Source: Mycolicibacterium austroafricanum
GTDB lineage: Bacteria > Actinomycetota > Actinomycetes > Mycobacteriales > Mycobacteriaceae
DNA length: 64,000 nt
Direction: 5' to 3'
Assembly: GCF_000612725.1 (NCBI RefSeq)
Contig: NZ_HG964461.1
Coordinates: 1-64,000, forward strand
The notes under the pieces were generated by a model. It saw only the letters and a program-made list of their open reading frames with translations, ran no database searches and was not told the DNA's origin. Position numbers and translations under genes: made by a program. This document shows positions 1-9,535 of this stretch, piece by piece. Position 1 is the stretch's first letter. Each line of letters begins with the position of its first letter.

Positions 1-52
1 GGTTAGTACCCCAAAACACCCACCCACCAGAGCAACGCTGCAGGTCAAGCGA

Positions 53-223
53 CTACCGACCGCGAGAATCAGCCGGGGTGTCCAAACTCAGGAGGGTGCG
101 CTCTCCGATGAAGCTGCCGTCCGGGTTCGGGATCCAGAAGTCCGTGCGGGTGGCCTGCACGGCGCTGGTGGGGTCGTTGCGTCCCAACCACCCGGCGGCG
201 CTACCCCTTCCGGCGCCGACGCG
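53..223 (-). pseudogene. in-frame continuation after the stop of the preceding small membrane gene
   Basis: This open stretch of 57 codons continues in the same frame directly after the TAG that ends the gene at 224-577, and runs to its own TAG at 53-55. It has no ATG near its beginning. Its translation (for example WLGRNDPTSAVQATRTDFW, then IPNPDGSFIGERT) has the composition of real protein rather than of a random frame. I read it as either the former C-terminus of the membrane protein, cut off by a nonsense codon, or the degraded end of another gene. A functional TAG readthrough is possible but unsupported. Confidence 0.35.
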
Positions 224-577
224 CTAACCACCGATTCCGTTGTCGATGCCGAGGTGGGTGATGAAATACCAAGGCATGCCGAACCACTGGACCATGGCCA
301 CGAGGACGATCGCGATCAGACCGACGAGCAATCCGATGCTGCGGGCCCGTGCGCTGACCGGCGCAACAGCGAGAACACCGAAGAGCAGCACGAATCCCCA
401 CTCCCCCCACATCAGAGCCCGTTTGGGCATCTCGGCCGCACTGTCGTAGTGGGTCAAGTGCGAGTCCGGGTAGCCGGCGAAGTACAGATCCGAACCGGCG
501 GTGACGGCCAGCAGCAACGCGGCGATCGCGCACACCGCGCACACCACCCGCACGGTCGTCACATGCTGCGTTGCCAC
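224..577 (-). CDS. small conserved membrane protein
   Basis: The product is 117 residues and mostly hydrophobic, with about three to four candidate membrane segments (residues about 8-28, 55-75 and 80-105). I do not recognise the family. The start is a GTG at 575-577, inside the last codons of the upstream gene, whose TGA lies at 559-561. The 19-base overlap implies cotranscription and translational coupling. The stop is TAG, and the frame continues open behind it (see 53-223), so this annotated C-terminus may be shorter than in relatives. Confidence 0.6.
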   Translation of the reverse strand: MATQHVTTVRVVCAVCAIAALLLAVTAGSDLYFAGYPDSHLTHYDSAAEMPKRALMWGEWGFVLLFGVLAVAPVSARARSIGLLVGLIAIVLVAMVQWFGMPWYFITHLGIDNGIGG

Positions 578-2028
578 GAGCGATACACCACCCGGCCGAC
601 CGTCGCGGGATCGGGCTCAGGTGCGTTCATCGAGGCATCGAGTCCCGAATGATCTTCCAGGGCAAGAACTTCGCGAAGATGGAACGCCACGTCACCCTCG
701 GCGTCACGATCGGGTTGCCTGAAGTACCACGTCTGCGCCACCCCCGGCTTCAGCCGCTCCGGACGATTGCCGCTGACCGCGATCTCGCGGATCCCCGGCC
801 CGAACAACGGGCGCAGCACACCGCCGAACCAGTCACCGCGAATGCCGCCGCGCCGCACCGGAAACCAGATGTTGGCCCAGCGGGTCACGGCGAACGGCGA
901 CTGCGCCCCCAGAACGCCCGACGCACCCGAGCTATAGCTCGCCGGTCCGGGCTCGACATCGTCGACGGCCGACGCCTCCGACCGAGGTGGGCACCGCACC
1001 ACCACGCCCCTGCGGGTGAGCCGGTCGAAGAGCTCGCCCCGCCGACTATCGGAGCGACTGAGGCCGGCGAAGATCGGCGGCCGGCCGACGAACAGGTCGG
1101 CCAACGCCATCGGCGTTCCGACTGTCACGAAATCTGTTACTCGCCAAGGGTTTCCCTGCGCCCTCAAGTCCTGCCACAAGCCGAACTGCTTGGCCTGGAA
1201 GTCATCGAGGAGACCGCGCGAGCCCGGGTCGACGGACAGCCGGTCGGCGGCCGCCTCCAGGCCGCCCAACGATCCGAGACCACTGGGCGTCGCATCCGGC
1301 GCGGCACGAAGTTCGTGCATCTCCTCCCACAGCGTGGTCAGCGCGTCGTAGGCGATGTAGCCGCCGATGCCATGGCCCAGCACCACAATCCGTGCGTAGC
1401 GGCCGTGGTGCAGTGTGTACAACAGATCGACCAGCCCGCCGCGGATCGCCCGCCGTGCGGCATGAGACTCGGGCGCCATCAGGTCGAAGTAGCGCGCGAC
1501 GTTGACGAAACCGGTGGTCAGAAAGCTGCGGGTCAACGCCCGGGGCGCCATCCGGAACACCGCTAAGGCGACGCTGAGGACCACCACGCTGGTGACCAGC
1601 CCGATGATCCACCCGGCCATCCCCGTCTGCAGGAAGTAGCCGCCCACAACCAGCAGCACCAACAGCACGGCCAGCGGCACGAGCAGCACCAGCCACACGG
1701 CGCGCCAGATGCCGAACATCTGGTCGGGCACGTGGCCAGGCCGACGCAGGAACAATCGTGCCAATGCGGGCATGAGTCCCGCGTAGCGCGTGCTCGTCAT
1801 CAGGAATGACCAGTCGTACTCGTAGAGTTCGACCCCCGCCGAGGGGGCGACGTAGCGGCGCGCCTCGTAGGAGTCGGTGATCTCGACGGGTCGGGGGTAG
1901 TACTCCCACCGGCCTTGGCGCGGGGGCAACACCGTCTTGGCGAAATCGTCGAAGATGTCCATCGGCCGCCGTTCGAGCAAACCGTGCACGAAAACCACGG
2001 CGGTAAGTGCGGCGTTGTCGGTGCTCAA
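559..2028 (-). CDS. membrane-anchored alpha/beta-hydrolase-like protein
   Basis: The product is 489 residues. It opens with a hydrolase-like beta strand (VVFVHGLLERRP), has two hydrophobic membrane segments at about residues 110-160, and then the nucleophile-elbow-like sequence LGHGIGGYIAYDAL. The usual elbow is GxSxG; here the nucleophile position reads His-Gly-Ile, so catalytic activity is uncertain. I chose a TTG start at 2026-2028 because AGGAGGA lies just upstream. It precedes and overlaps the small membrane gene. It is divergent from the PucR-type regulator, which may control it. Substrate unknown. Confidence 0.6.
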   Translation of the reverse strand: MSTDNAALTAVVFVHGLLERRPMDIFDDFAKTVLPPRQGRWEYYPRPVEITDSYEARRYVAPSAGVELYEYDWSFLMTSTRYAGLMPALARLFLRRPGHVPDQMFGIWRAVWLVLLVPLAVLLVLLVVGGYFLQTGMAGWIIGLVTSVVVLSVALAVFRMAPRALTRSFLTTGFVNVARYFDLMAPESHAARRAIRGGLVDLLYTLHHGRYARIVVLGHGIGGYIAYDALTTLWEEMHELRAAPDATPSGLGSLGGLEAAADRLSVDPGSRGLLDDFQAKQFGLWQDLRAQGNPWRVTDFVTVGTPMALADLFVGRPPIFAGLSRSDSRRGELFDRLTRRGVVVRCPPRSEASAVDDVEPGPASYSSGASGVLGAQSPFAVTRWANIWFPVRRGGIRGDWFGGVLRPLFGPGIREIAVSGNRPERLKPGVAQTWYFRQPDRDAEGDVAFHLREVLALEDHSGLDASMNAPEPDPATVGRVVYRSWQRSM

Positions 2029-2121
2029 TCGTCCTCCTGGGACCGTGCGGCGAGCAGGTTAGCACTTTGCCTTAGACACACCTCAGGCAATGTCTGCGGC
2101 CACACACTTACTCTGGGCGTT

Positions 2122-3783
2122 ATGTCTTCACGCACACTCTCGACCGCTCTTCCGTTTGAGCACTGGCTGAGCGCGCTGGCCGAGATCGGCGAGGCCGTGG
2201 GTGGCGACGAACCGGTCGCCGAGGTGCTCGACCGGGTGGCCCGAACCGCGTGCACGCTTCTCGGTTACGACTTCTGCGCAGTCTTCCTCCCCGATGAGCA
2301 GGGGCGGGCCCTGACGATCGAGGGCTCCTACGGTCTCTCCGCCGACTACATCGCGCAGGTCAACGCGAATCGCCCGATCCTGCTGGACGTCCGCGGCGAC
2401 CACGAGGCGCCGACCAGCCTGGCCTACCGCACCGGAGACGTGGTCACGCTCGAGGACATCGAGTTGGTTCCGGATTTCACCTGGGGCGGCGTGGCTCAGG
2501 AGCAGGGTTACCGGGCGCTGATCTCGGCTCCCCTGCGCCGGCCCGGGACAGTGGTCGGCGCGCTGAACGGATACCGGACCGCGCCCCACCGGTTCGACCG
2601 CGCCGAAGTCAGCCTGGTGACCACCCTCGCAACCCAGGTCGCGATCGCGCTGGGTACCGCACAACTCCGCGCGAAGGAACAAGCCACGATCCGGGAGCTA
2701 CGCCGCGCCGAGGAGGTGCACACGCTGCTGACGGCGACCGCGCTGCGGGGGGAAGGTGTGTCAGGTGTCGCCGCAGCGCTCTCGGAGCTACTGGGCCGCG
2801 GCGTGCTGATCGAGGACGTCTACGACGAGCCGCTCACGGACGCGAACTGGACCGCACCCGACCCGCGCGCCCAGGACCACGTCGTCGCCACGGTCACCCT
2901 GGACGGCTCACCCGTGGCTCGAATCCATGTGGCAGCTTCGGATTCCGAGCTCTCCCGGCTCGATGTGCGCGCCGTCGAACACGCGACGGTCGTCACCGCA
3001 CTCGAGCTGTTGCGCGCACGCACCGCGGCCGAGGTCGAACAACGGATACGAGGGTCCCTGGTGGCCGACCTGCTCAGCTCCGACGACGCCGGGATACCGG
3101 CGTTGTTGGACCGCGCCCGCCGTCTCGGCTGGGACCTGTCCGGTGTCCAGAGCCTGATCGCGCTGCGTCCCGCCGACGAGCGCACGCTCGCGGCCGCGGA
3201 CCGCTTCACCGCAGGCGTGACGCCGCACCCACTCGTGGCTCTGCATCGTGGCGACCTCGTGTTCGTCTGGCCGGCCGATACCGGCCCGGCCGTGCCTGTT
3301 GCGCACCGTCTACTCGAGTTCCTCAATGCCGCAACGATTCCCGAGGCCCCCACGGCTGCGGTGTCGCGTCAGGCCGCCGCACGGGAACTGCCCGGGATCT
3401 TCCGTACGGTCCGGGGCGCCCTCGACCTCGCCGGGGACCGCGACACCGCGACCGTCATCGATCTCGACGAACCCACCATCGACCACCTGCTGCTGCAACT
3501 CGACGACCCGGCCCGGCTCCGCGACTTCGCGTCCGCGGTGCTCGGTCCCGCCGTGGACTACGACCGCACACGCTCGACCGAGTTGCTGCACACCGTCCGT
3601 GTACTTCTCGAGCACGGTCTGGACCGGCGCGCCGCCGCGCAGGCGCTCCATCTGCATCCCAACACGGTCGCGCAGCGCGTCCGCCGACTCGAAGAACTCA
3701 CCGGGCTGAGCCTGGCGCGACCCGCGGATCTGTTGCGGCTCACCGCTGCGCTCACCGTGTCCCGGATCGCCTCGCTGAGCTAG
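2122..3783 (+). CDS. GAF-domain PucR/CdaR-type transcriptional regulator
   Basis: The product is 553 residues from the ATG at 2122; an open frame extends upstream without a convincing start. Residues about 15-185 form a GAF sensory domain, the middle resembles the CdaR/GGDEF-like region of PucR regulators, and the C-terminus (HLHPNTVAQRVRRLEEL, about 505-525) is the typical PucR-family helix-turn-helix. Such proteins bind a small ligand through GAF and activate catabolic or stress genes. It is divergent from the membrane hydrolase gene at 559-2028 with a 93-base gap, so regulation of that gene or of itself is a reasonable inference. Confidence 0.85.
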   Translation: MSSRTLSTALPFEHWLSALAEIGEAVGGDEPVAEVLDRVARTACTLLGYDFCAVFLPDEQGRALTIEGSYGLSADYIAQVNANRPILLDVRGDHEAPTSLAYRTGDVVTLEDIELVPDFTWGGVAQEQGYRALISAPLRRPGTVVGALNGYRTAPHRFDRAEVSLVTTLATQVAIALGTAQLRAKEQATIRELRRAEEVHTLLTATALRGEGVSGVAAALSELLGRGVLIEDVYDEPLTDANWTAPDPRAQDHVVATVTLDGSPVARIHVAASDSELSRLDVRAVEHATVVTALELLRARTAAEVEQRIRGSLVADLLSSDDAGIPALLDRARRLGWDLSGVQSLIALRPADERTLAAADRFTAGVTPHPLVALHRGDLVFVWPADTGPAVPVAHRLLEFLNAATIPEAPTAAVSRQAAARELPGIFRTVRGALDLAGDRDTATVIDLDEPTIDHLLLQLDDPARLRDFASAVLGPAVDYDRTRSTELLHTVRVLLEHGLDRRAAAQALHLHPNTVAQRVRRLEELTGLSLARPADLLRLTAALTVSRIASLS

Positions 3784-3819
3784 CCGCCGGAGATCCGCGC
3801 AGCGCCAACGCCTGCGCGC

Positions 3820-6800
3820 TCACCGACCCCCGCCCGGCCCGGCGACGCCGACGGCGTCGATGGCCCGGTAGATGCGTTGCTCGCTGACCGGCCTGGCGGT
3901 ACCGAGCTGCTGCGCCCACAGGCTCACCCGCAGCTCCTCGATCATGCGGGCGATGTCCTGCACATCGGTCGCCGCCGCGCGACCCGGCGACAGCGCGCGG
4001 CGCAGATCGTCGTACTCGGCCTGGACCGCCGCGACGCGCTCCATCCGCTCCCGGTCGGCGGCGGGTGCGTGCGGCAGCCGCTCCAGCCGACGCCCGATGG
4101 CGGTCAAGTAGCGGGCCAGATCCCCCAGCCGGGCCGCGCCGGTCGCGGCGACGAATCCCGGCGGAACCAGACGAGCCAGCTGCCCGCGGATGTCGGCGAT
4201 CGCGTCGGCCTGGGCAGGGGTGGGCTTCGACGGCAGCGCGACCTCGACCTCGTGCAGCGCGACGAGCACCTTCTCGACCCGACGCACCACGTCGGCGGTG
4301 GTCGCAACGATGTTGGCCGCCAGCCTTTTCCGAGCCGCGGCGAATTCTTCTCTCGTCCACGCCGGCGCGGGGACCAGCACCTGCACCGCCGCCGCAGCGC
4401 AGTCGTCGATCAGCGCCGCCAGGGATCCATCCGGGTTGGTGCCCAACACCAGGCGTGTGCGGGTATCCAGGGACCGCTCAACGCCTTTGGTCACCGACGG
4501 CCCCGCGGTCAGCAACAGCCGCCTACAGCCGGGGCCCATCGCCGCATCCTGTTCGGCCTTCGTCGCAAAGACCTTGATGTCGGCCGCCTTCCCCGCGTCC
4601 ACCAACGCGGGATAGCCGCGGACCAGGTGCCCGGTGGCGCCTTTCCGTTCCACTACACGGGGCAGCTCGTCGAGCTCCGGCGGCCAGTCGCGCAGACCGG
4701 TGCGCTCCAGATCACCTGCGACGGTGGCCGCGACGGCCTGGCGGGACGGCGCGGCGAGCTGCTGCTGCAGCTCGCCGAGATCCTTGCCGCGGGACACGAC
4801 GGTGCCGTCGGCGGCCTCCACCGCGAACGTGACCCGCAGGTGCGGCGGCAGCTTGTCCAAGTCGAACGCATCGATGGGCACCAGAATTCCTGTGCGACGC
4901 CGTAATTCACGCTGTATCGCGTCGAGTAACGGCCCGCTGTCGGGAGTGATGGACGCCAGCAGCGCCCGTGCGGTGTCCGGCGCGGGCACGAAGTTGCGGC
5001 GCAGGTCCTTGGGCAGCGACTTGATCAACGCGGTGAGCAGCTCCTCGCGCAGCGCGGGCACCTGCCAGGCGAATTCGTCGCCACCGAGGCGGGCCAGCAC
5101 ATCCACCGGAACGTGCACGGTCACACCGTCATCGGCCGAGCCGGGGTCGTATCGGTAGCTCAGCGGCAACGACAGGTCCCCGGCCTGCCAGGCGTCGGGC
5201 TGCTCCGCTCCGGCCTCGTTGCGCAGCAGATCGTCGCGGGTCATCGTGAGCAGCCCGGGTGTGCGGTGCCTCTGCTTGCGCCACCATCCGTCGAAGTGGC
5301 GGGCCGACACCACGTCCGCGGGCACCCTGGCGTCGTAGAAGGCGAAGACCTCGTCGTCGCCGACCAGCAGGTCCCGACGGCGGGCCCGGTCCTCCAGTTC
5401 GGCGAGTTCCTCACGCAGCCTTGCGTTGTCGCGGAAGAAGTGGTGTTTGGTCTGCCAGTCCCCCTCGACCAGCGCATGCCGGATGAACAGGTCCCGCGCG
5501 GCTTCCGGGTCCACCTGCGCGTATCCGACCCGGCGGCGCGCCACCAGCGGAAGGCCGTACAGGGTGACCCGCTCGTAGGCCATCACCGCGCCGCGCTCGG
5601 CATCCCAGTGCGGCTCGCTGTAGGTCCGCTGCACGAGGTGCCCCGCGACCCGCTCCACGGTCTCGGGCTCGATCCGCGCCGCGGTCCTGCCGAACAGCCT
5701 GCTGGTCTCCACCAGGTCGGCGACCACCACCCAGCGCGGCGGACGCTTGCTCAGCACCGAGCCCGGGGCGAGGACGAATTTGGCGTTGCGGGCACCCTGG
5801 TAGCTGCGGCCGTCGGTGTCCCGCATCCCGACGTGCGACAACAGTCCTGCCGCCAGTGCGGCGTGCACCGCGGCCGGATCAGCCGGCTCGTCCTGTTCCC
5901 GGATCCCGATATCGCGGCAGATGCCACGCAGTTGACCCACCAGGTCCTGCCACTCCCGGATCCGCAGGTAGTGCAGGAACTCGTCGCGGCACATCCGCCG
6001 AAAGGAGCTGCCGGAGCGTTCTTTTCGCTGCTCGGTCAGGTAGTGCCACAGATTCAGGTACGACGTGAAGTCCGAATGCTGGTCGGCGAAGCGGGCGTGC
6101 TTCTGCCGGGCCGCCTCCTCCTTGTCGGCGGGCCGCTCCCGCGGGTCCGGAATCGACAGTGCCGCAGCCAGCACCAGCATCTCGCGCACACAGCCCTCGG
6201 CGTCGGCCTGCAGGATCATCCGGCCCAGGCGTGGGTCGACGGGAATCTGCGCCAGCCTGCGTCCGATGTCGGTGAGATCGGCCTGCTGGTCGAACGCGCC
6301 GAGCTCCTGCAGCAGCGCGACGCCGTCGCGGATGCTGCGCGCATCGGGCGGGTCGAGGAACCCGAAACCTTCGATGTCGCCGAACCCCAACGCGGCCATC
6401 TGCAGGATCACCGCGGCCAGGTTGGTGCGCAGGATCTCCGGATCGGTGTATCGGGGCCGGGCCTCGAAGTCCTGCTCCGAATACAGCCGGATGCAGACGC
6501 CGGGCGCGGTGCGGCCCGACCGGCCGGCCCGCTGGGCGGCCGAGGCCTGCGAGATCGGTTCGATCGGCAGCCGCTGAACCTTGGTCCTGCGGCTGTACCG
6601 CGAAATGCGCGCCGTCCCGGGGTCGACGACGTACCGGATGCCCGGGACCGTCAGCGACGTCTCGGCCACGTTGGTGGCCAACACAATTCGGCGTGCCGTC
6701 CGGCCCGGGTGGAACACCTTCTGCTGTTCCGCGGTCGGCAGCCGGGCATAGAGCGGCAACACCTCGGTGTGGCCGGGGTCCACCACCGCCCGCAAAGCCT

Positions 6801-7752
6801 CCGCGGTGTCCCGGATCTCACGCTCACCGGACAGGAACACCAGCACGTCTCCGGGTGGCTCCGCCTCCAGTTCGGCCACCGCGTCGATGATGGCCTCGGT
6901 GGGATCGCGCAGCTCGGTGCGCACCACCTCGTGGTCGGGGTCGTCGGGATCCTCGCCGTCCTGACCGGGAACCGTGACTTCCAAAGGCCGGTACCTGATC
7001 TCGACCGGATACGTGCGTCCGCTCACCTCGACGATCGGCGCTCCGGCGAAGTGCGCCGCGAACCGCTCCGGCTCGATCGTGGCCGACGTCACGATCACCT
7101 TCAGGTCGGGTCGCCGCGGCAGCAGCTGCCGCAGGTAGCCGAGCAGGAAGTCGATGTTGAGGCTGCGCTCATGGGCCTCGTCGATGATCAACGTGTCGTA
7201 GCGCAGCAGCCGGCGGTCCCGCTGCACCTCGGCGAGCAGGATGCCGTCGGTCATCAGCTTGACCAGCGTCCGGTCGGAGGCCTGATCGGTGAACCGCACC
7301 GTGTAACCGACCGCCTCCCCCAGCGGGGTGCCCAGTTCCTCGGCGATACGCGCCGCGACGGTGCGGGCGGCCAGCCGGCGCGGCTGAGTGTGGCCGATGG
7401 TGCCGCGGATACCCCGCCCGAGCTCGAGGCAGATCTTGGGCAGCTGCGTGGTCTTGCCCGAGCCGGTCTCGCCCGCCACGATCACGACCTGGTTGGCGGC
7501 GATGGCCGCGGCGATCTCGTCGCGCCGCTCGGTGACCGGCAGGTCAGGATAGCTGATCTGCGGCACCGCGGCGAGGCGGGAAGCCACCAGCGCTTCCGCC
7601 GTGTCGAACTGCTTCGCAAGCTTGCCCAGCTGTTCTTCCGACGGGTCGCGCAGCTGGCGCAGGCGACGGCCGAGGCGGGCGGCGTCGCTGATCGTCAGAT
7701 CGTCCAGCCGCGCACGCAGGGCGCGCACATCGGTGCGGGACGGTTCGGGCAC
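3820..7752 (-). CDS. hrpA: ATP-dependent RNA helicase HrpA
   Basis: A DEAH-box helicase of 1310 residues, matching the roughly 1300 of E. coli HrpA. Walker A is GETGSGKT (residues 94-101), DEAH is at 191-194 and SAT at 223-225, with QRAGRSGR as motif VI. HA2, OB-fold and the long HrpA-specific C-terminal region follow. The family unwinds RNA and, in other bacteria, acts in mRNA processing and stalled-ribosome rescue. The frame is open 43 codons further upstream but reads into the neighbouring gene. A GTG at 7750-7752 preceded by GGGA is the better start, giving a 25-base gap to the stop of the small membrane gene upstream. Confidence 0.93.
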   Translation of the reverse strand: MPEPSRTDVRALRARLDDLTISDAARLGRRLRQLRDPSEEQLGKLAKQFDTAEALVASRLAAVPQISYPDLPVTERRDEIAAAIAANQVVIVAGETGSGKTTQLPKICLELGRGIRGTIGHTQPRRLAARTVAARIAEELGTPLGEAVGYTVRFTDQASDRTLVKLMTDGILLAEVQRDRRLLRYDTLIIDEAHERSLNIDFLLGYLRQLLPRRPDLKVIVTSATIEPERFAAHFAGAPIVEVSGRTYPVEIRYRPLEVTVPGQDGEDPDDPDHEVVRTELRDPTEAIIDAVAELEAEPPGDVLVFLSGEREIRDTAEALRAVVDPGHTEVLPLYARLPTAEQQKVFHPGRTARRIVLATNVAETSLTVPGIRYVVDPGTARISRYSRRTKVQRLPIEPISQASAAQRAGRSGRTAPGVCIRLYSEQDFEARPRYTDPEILRTNLAAVILQMAALGFGDIEGFGFLDPPDARSIRDGVALLQELGAFDQQADLTDIGRRLAQIPVDPRLGRMILQADAEGCVREMLVLAAALSIPDPRERPADKEEAARQKHARFADQHSDFTSYLNLWHYLTEQRKERSGSSFRRMCRDEFLHYLRIREWQDLVGQLRGICRDIGIREQDEPADPAAVHAALAAGLLSHVGMRDTDGRSYQGARNAKFVLAPGSVLSKRPPRWVVVADLVETSRLFGRTAARIEPETVERVAGHLVQRTYSEPHWDAERGAVMAYERVTLYGLPLVARRRVGYAQVDPEAARDLFIRHALVEGDWQTKHHFFRDNARLREELAELEDRARRRDLLVGDDEVFAFYDARVPADVVSARHFDGWWRKQRHRTPGLLTMTRDDLLRNEAGAEQPDAWQAGDLSLPLSYRYDPGSADDGVTVHVPVDVLARLGGDEFAWQVPALREELLTALIKSLPKDLRRNFVPAPDTARALLASITPDSGPLLDAIQRELRRRTGILVPIDAFDLDKLPPHLRVTFAVEAADGTVVSRGKDLGELQQQLAAPSRQAVAATVAGDLERTGLRDWPPELDELPRVVERKGATGHLVRGYPALVDAGKAADIKVFATKAEQDAAMGPGCRRLLLTAGPSVTKGVERSLDTRTRLVLGTNPDGSLAALIDDCAAAAVQVLVPAPAWTREEFAAARKRLAANIVATTADVVRRVEKVLVALHEVEVALPSKPTPAQADAIADIRGQLARLVPPGFVAATGAARLGDLARYLTAIGRRLERLPHAPAADRERMERVAAVQAEYDDLRRALSPGRAAATDVQDIARMIEELRVSLWAQQLGTARPVSEQRIYRAIDAVGVAGPGGGR

Positions 7753-7777
7753 TCCCGCAACGATAGGCGGGCGATCG

Positions 7778-8116
7778 TCACCCCGGCGCGCGGGTGCGGG
7801 CGAACAGCACCGCCGCGGCCAGCATGATCTCGGCGGCCGCCACGACGGTGGCCACGGCCATCGTGGTGCCCATGCCCGCACCGGGTGTGGCCGTATGGCC
7901 GTGGTGCCCCATCAGCGGAAGGTGCACGGCGATCATCGCGATGTTCATCACGGCGACCAGCACCCAGCTGCGCACGGTGTCGAACCGCCACAGCTCGTAG
8001 GCGCAGTACAGGCACGCGGCGGCCATCGCGAACGTCAACACGGACAATGACGCCCCGTGCAGCACAGCCGAAGTCACGGCCAGCACGGTCCCGCCCCCGC
8101 GGACGAGAGCGTTCAT
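7778..8116 (-). CDS. small membrane protein of unknown function
   Basis: The product is 112 residues with three to four hydrophobic helices and a short hydrophilic loop, MGHHGHTATPGAGMG, rich in His and Gly that could bind metal. The start is the ATG at 8114-8116; an upstream in-frame start would add an arginine-rich stretch and looks unlikely. The gene ends 25 bases before the HrpA start, on the same strand. Family not recognised. Confidence 0.55.
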   Translation of the reverse strand: MNALVRGGGTVLAVTSAVLHGASLSVLTFAMAAACLYCAYELWRFDTVRSWVLVAVMNIAMIAVHLPLMGHHGHTATPGAGMGTTMAVATVVAAAEIMLAAAVLFARTRAPG

Positions 8117-8293
8117 GCGCGACGGCGGGTTTCGGCGGTCATACCCAAGTAGACACCGCACGCGCGGAATTCTCATCGCGATCGGCTGGACCGACGGACG
8201 GAGAGCGCGCGGGCGATGCGTCTGCTTAGATTGCGCCGCGCGAGGTAATTGCCGCCTGCGTTAGCCGGCCGGCCCGACGACGGGGAGACGCAC

Positions 8294-8944
8294 GTGCGGT
8301 GGCGTATTCGTGCAGGCACCGCGGCGGCAACGGCCGCGCTCGCTCTCGTGGCGGGAGTTCCTGTGGTACAGGCCGATCCGGTCCCGATGCGTCCACAGGT
8401 TTACGACAAGGTGTCCAGAGATGGCTGGCATCTGAACATTCGGATTGAGAATGAGGTCGTTAACTCGATACCCAATCTCGCCAACGCCCAGAACTCCCGC
8501 GAGGGCTTCGTCACGGCGTCGGCGACCGCGACCGCCGTCGGCGGCGCAAACCCCATCACCGACAGCATCTTCATTCTCGGGTACCAACTCGGCTGCCAGT
8601 CCGACGTGTCCGCGGGTCTGCAGTACGGCGGCACCGCCGGGCTCGGTCCGGTGGGCTCGCTCGGATTGGGTGGCGGGATATTGCCGAGCGCGGCGGTCGG
8701 CGTCAACGGCGGCGCCGCGGGCTTCGTCCAGACCGTGTTGCAGCCCGGAGTGATCGTGGACCTGCCTCTGTCGAACATGACGCTCGGCCCGAGCGGTCAG
8801 GCGATGCTCGACATCGACAACATCCACATCAAGGCCGACGCCTGCGGCGGAGACGTGACGATCCGGTCATACGCCTACTTGCGGGTCTCCACCGAGGCTG
8901 CACACACCCAGTTCGCCATCTACGGCGACCCGATCAAGATCTGA
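8294..8944 (+). CDS. MspA-family outer-membrane porin (divergent, two-cysteine type)
   Basis: The product is 216 residues from the GTG at 8294, with GGGGAG as ribosome site. Residues 1-27 are a Sec signal peptide ending VVQA. The mature part shows MspA-family landmarks: SRDGWHLNIR near the N-terminus, ILGYQLG at mid-protein and a C-terminal IYGDPIKI. MspA proteins form octameric pores in the mycolate outer membrane. Unlike MspA itself, this copy has two cysteines in the mature chain (Cys101 and Cys184) that could form a disulfide. It is followed after 15 bases by a secreted protein, probably in one operon. Confidence 0.85.
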   Translation: MRWRIRAGTAAATAALALVAGVPVVQADPVPMRPQVYDKVSRDGWHLNIRIENEVVNSIPNLANAQNSREGFVTASATATAVGGANPITDSIFILGYQLGCQSDVSAGLQYGGTAGLGPVGSLGLGGGILPSAAVGVNGGAAGFVQTVLQPGVIVDLPLSNMTLGPSGQAMLDIDNIHIKADACGGDVTIRSYAYLRVSTEAAHTQFAIYGDPIKI

Positions 8945-8959
8945 GAGGCGGGCGAATCG

Positions 8960-9529
8960 ATGCACGGATTCAGCCGACACCTGGCGCTCGCGGCGTCCGT
9001 CGCCTCCGCGGCGCTGCCGTTGGCGGCCACTGCGAGCGCACAGCCGAGCAACCCCGTGATCCTGCCCGACACCCCCGGCTATGTCATCGGTGCTCCCGAC
9101 GTCGAGCCCGGCAGCTTCTCCTACCCGTACAACGTCATCGCGGTGGGGCCGCCGCCGGCGACGGATTCGCGCGGCACGCGCATCAGCGCCTCCGTCGACA
9201 CCGGCATGAAGTCGGCGGGACTGCCCGGCAGCAGCCTCGGCAATTCTCAGCAGGCCGCGGGCCCGCTGGTGACGTCGAACTCCCGCTACGGGATCTCGGC
9301 GGGTGCCGAACCGCCCCAACCGACCAACGCGGGCATCGACGTCCGGGCCGGGATAGCCGGCGAACTCGCCGGCGAGGATCCGGCCGGTACGCCGCATGAT
9401 CCGGTGGCGGTCGAGTCGAGCCAACCCGAAGAACTGTCCACCCCGGGTGGCTATCCCGCCCCGATCCTGGAGACGCCGGGAACCATCCGCGAAGGGGTCG
9501 AAGGCCTGTACGGGCCCCGCCCACAGTAG
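8960..9529 (+). CDS. secreted protein of unknown function next to the MspA-like porin
   Basis: The product is 189 residues. It has a signal peptide (residues 1-27, cleavage near TASAQP) and a mature chain rich in Gly, Pro and Ser with no further membrane segment. I do not recognise the family. The 15-base spacing from the porin gene and the shared strand suggest cotranscription, so it may be an outer-membrane or periplasmic partner of the porin. The C-terminal third is low-complexity (Pro/Glu/Gly). Confidence 0.6.
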   Translation: MHGFSRHLALAASVASAALPLAATASAQPSNPVILPDTPGYVIGAPDVEPGSFSYPYNVIAVGPPPATDSRGTRISASVDTGMKSAGLPGSSLGNSQQAAGPLVTSNSRYGISAGAEPPQPTNAGIDVRAGIAGELAGEDPAGTPHDPVAVESSQPEELSTPGGYPAPILETPGTIREGVEGLYGPRPQ

Positions 9530-9535
9530 GGGCCG

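Noticed and set aside
2040..2100. IdeR box near the PucR gene (AGGTTAG..)
   Set aside because: Only the left half matches the iron box; the other half does not.
5113..7827. A 904-codon open frame on the plus strand
   Set aside because: It is exactly antisense to HrpA. Long antisense frames are common at this GC, and the translation is Arg/Gln/Pro/Gly-rich without motifs.
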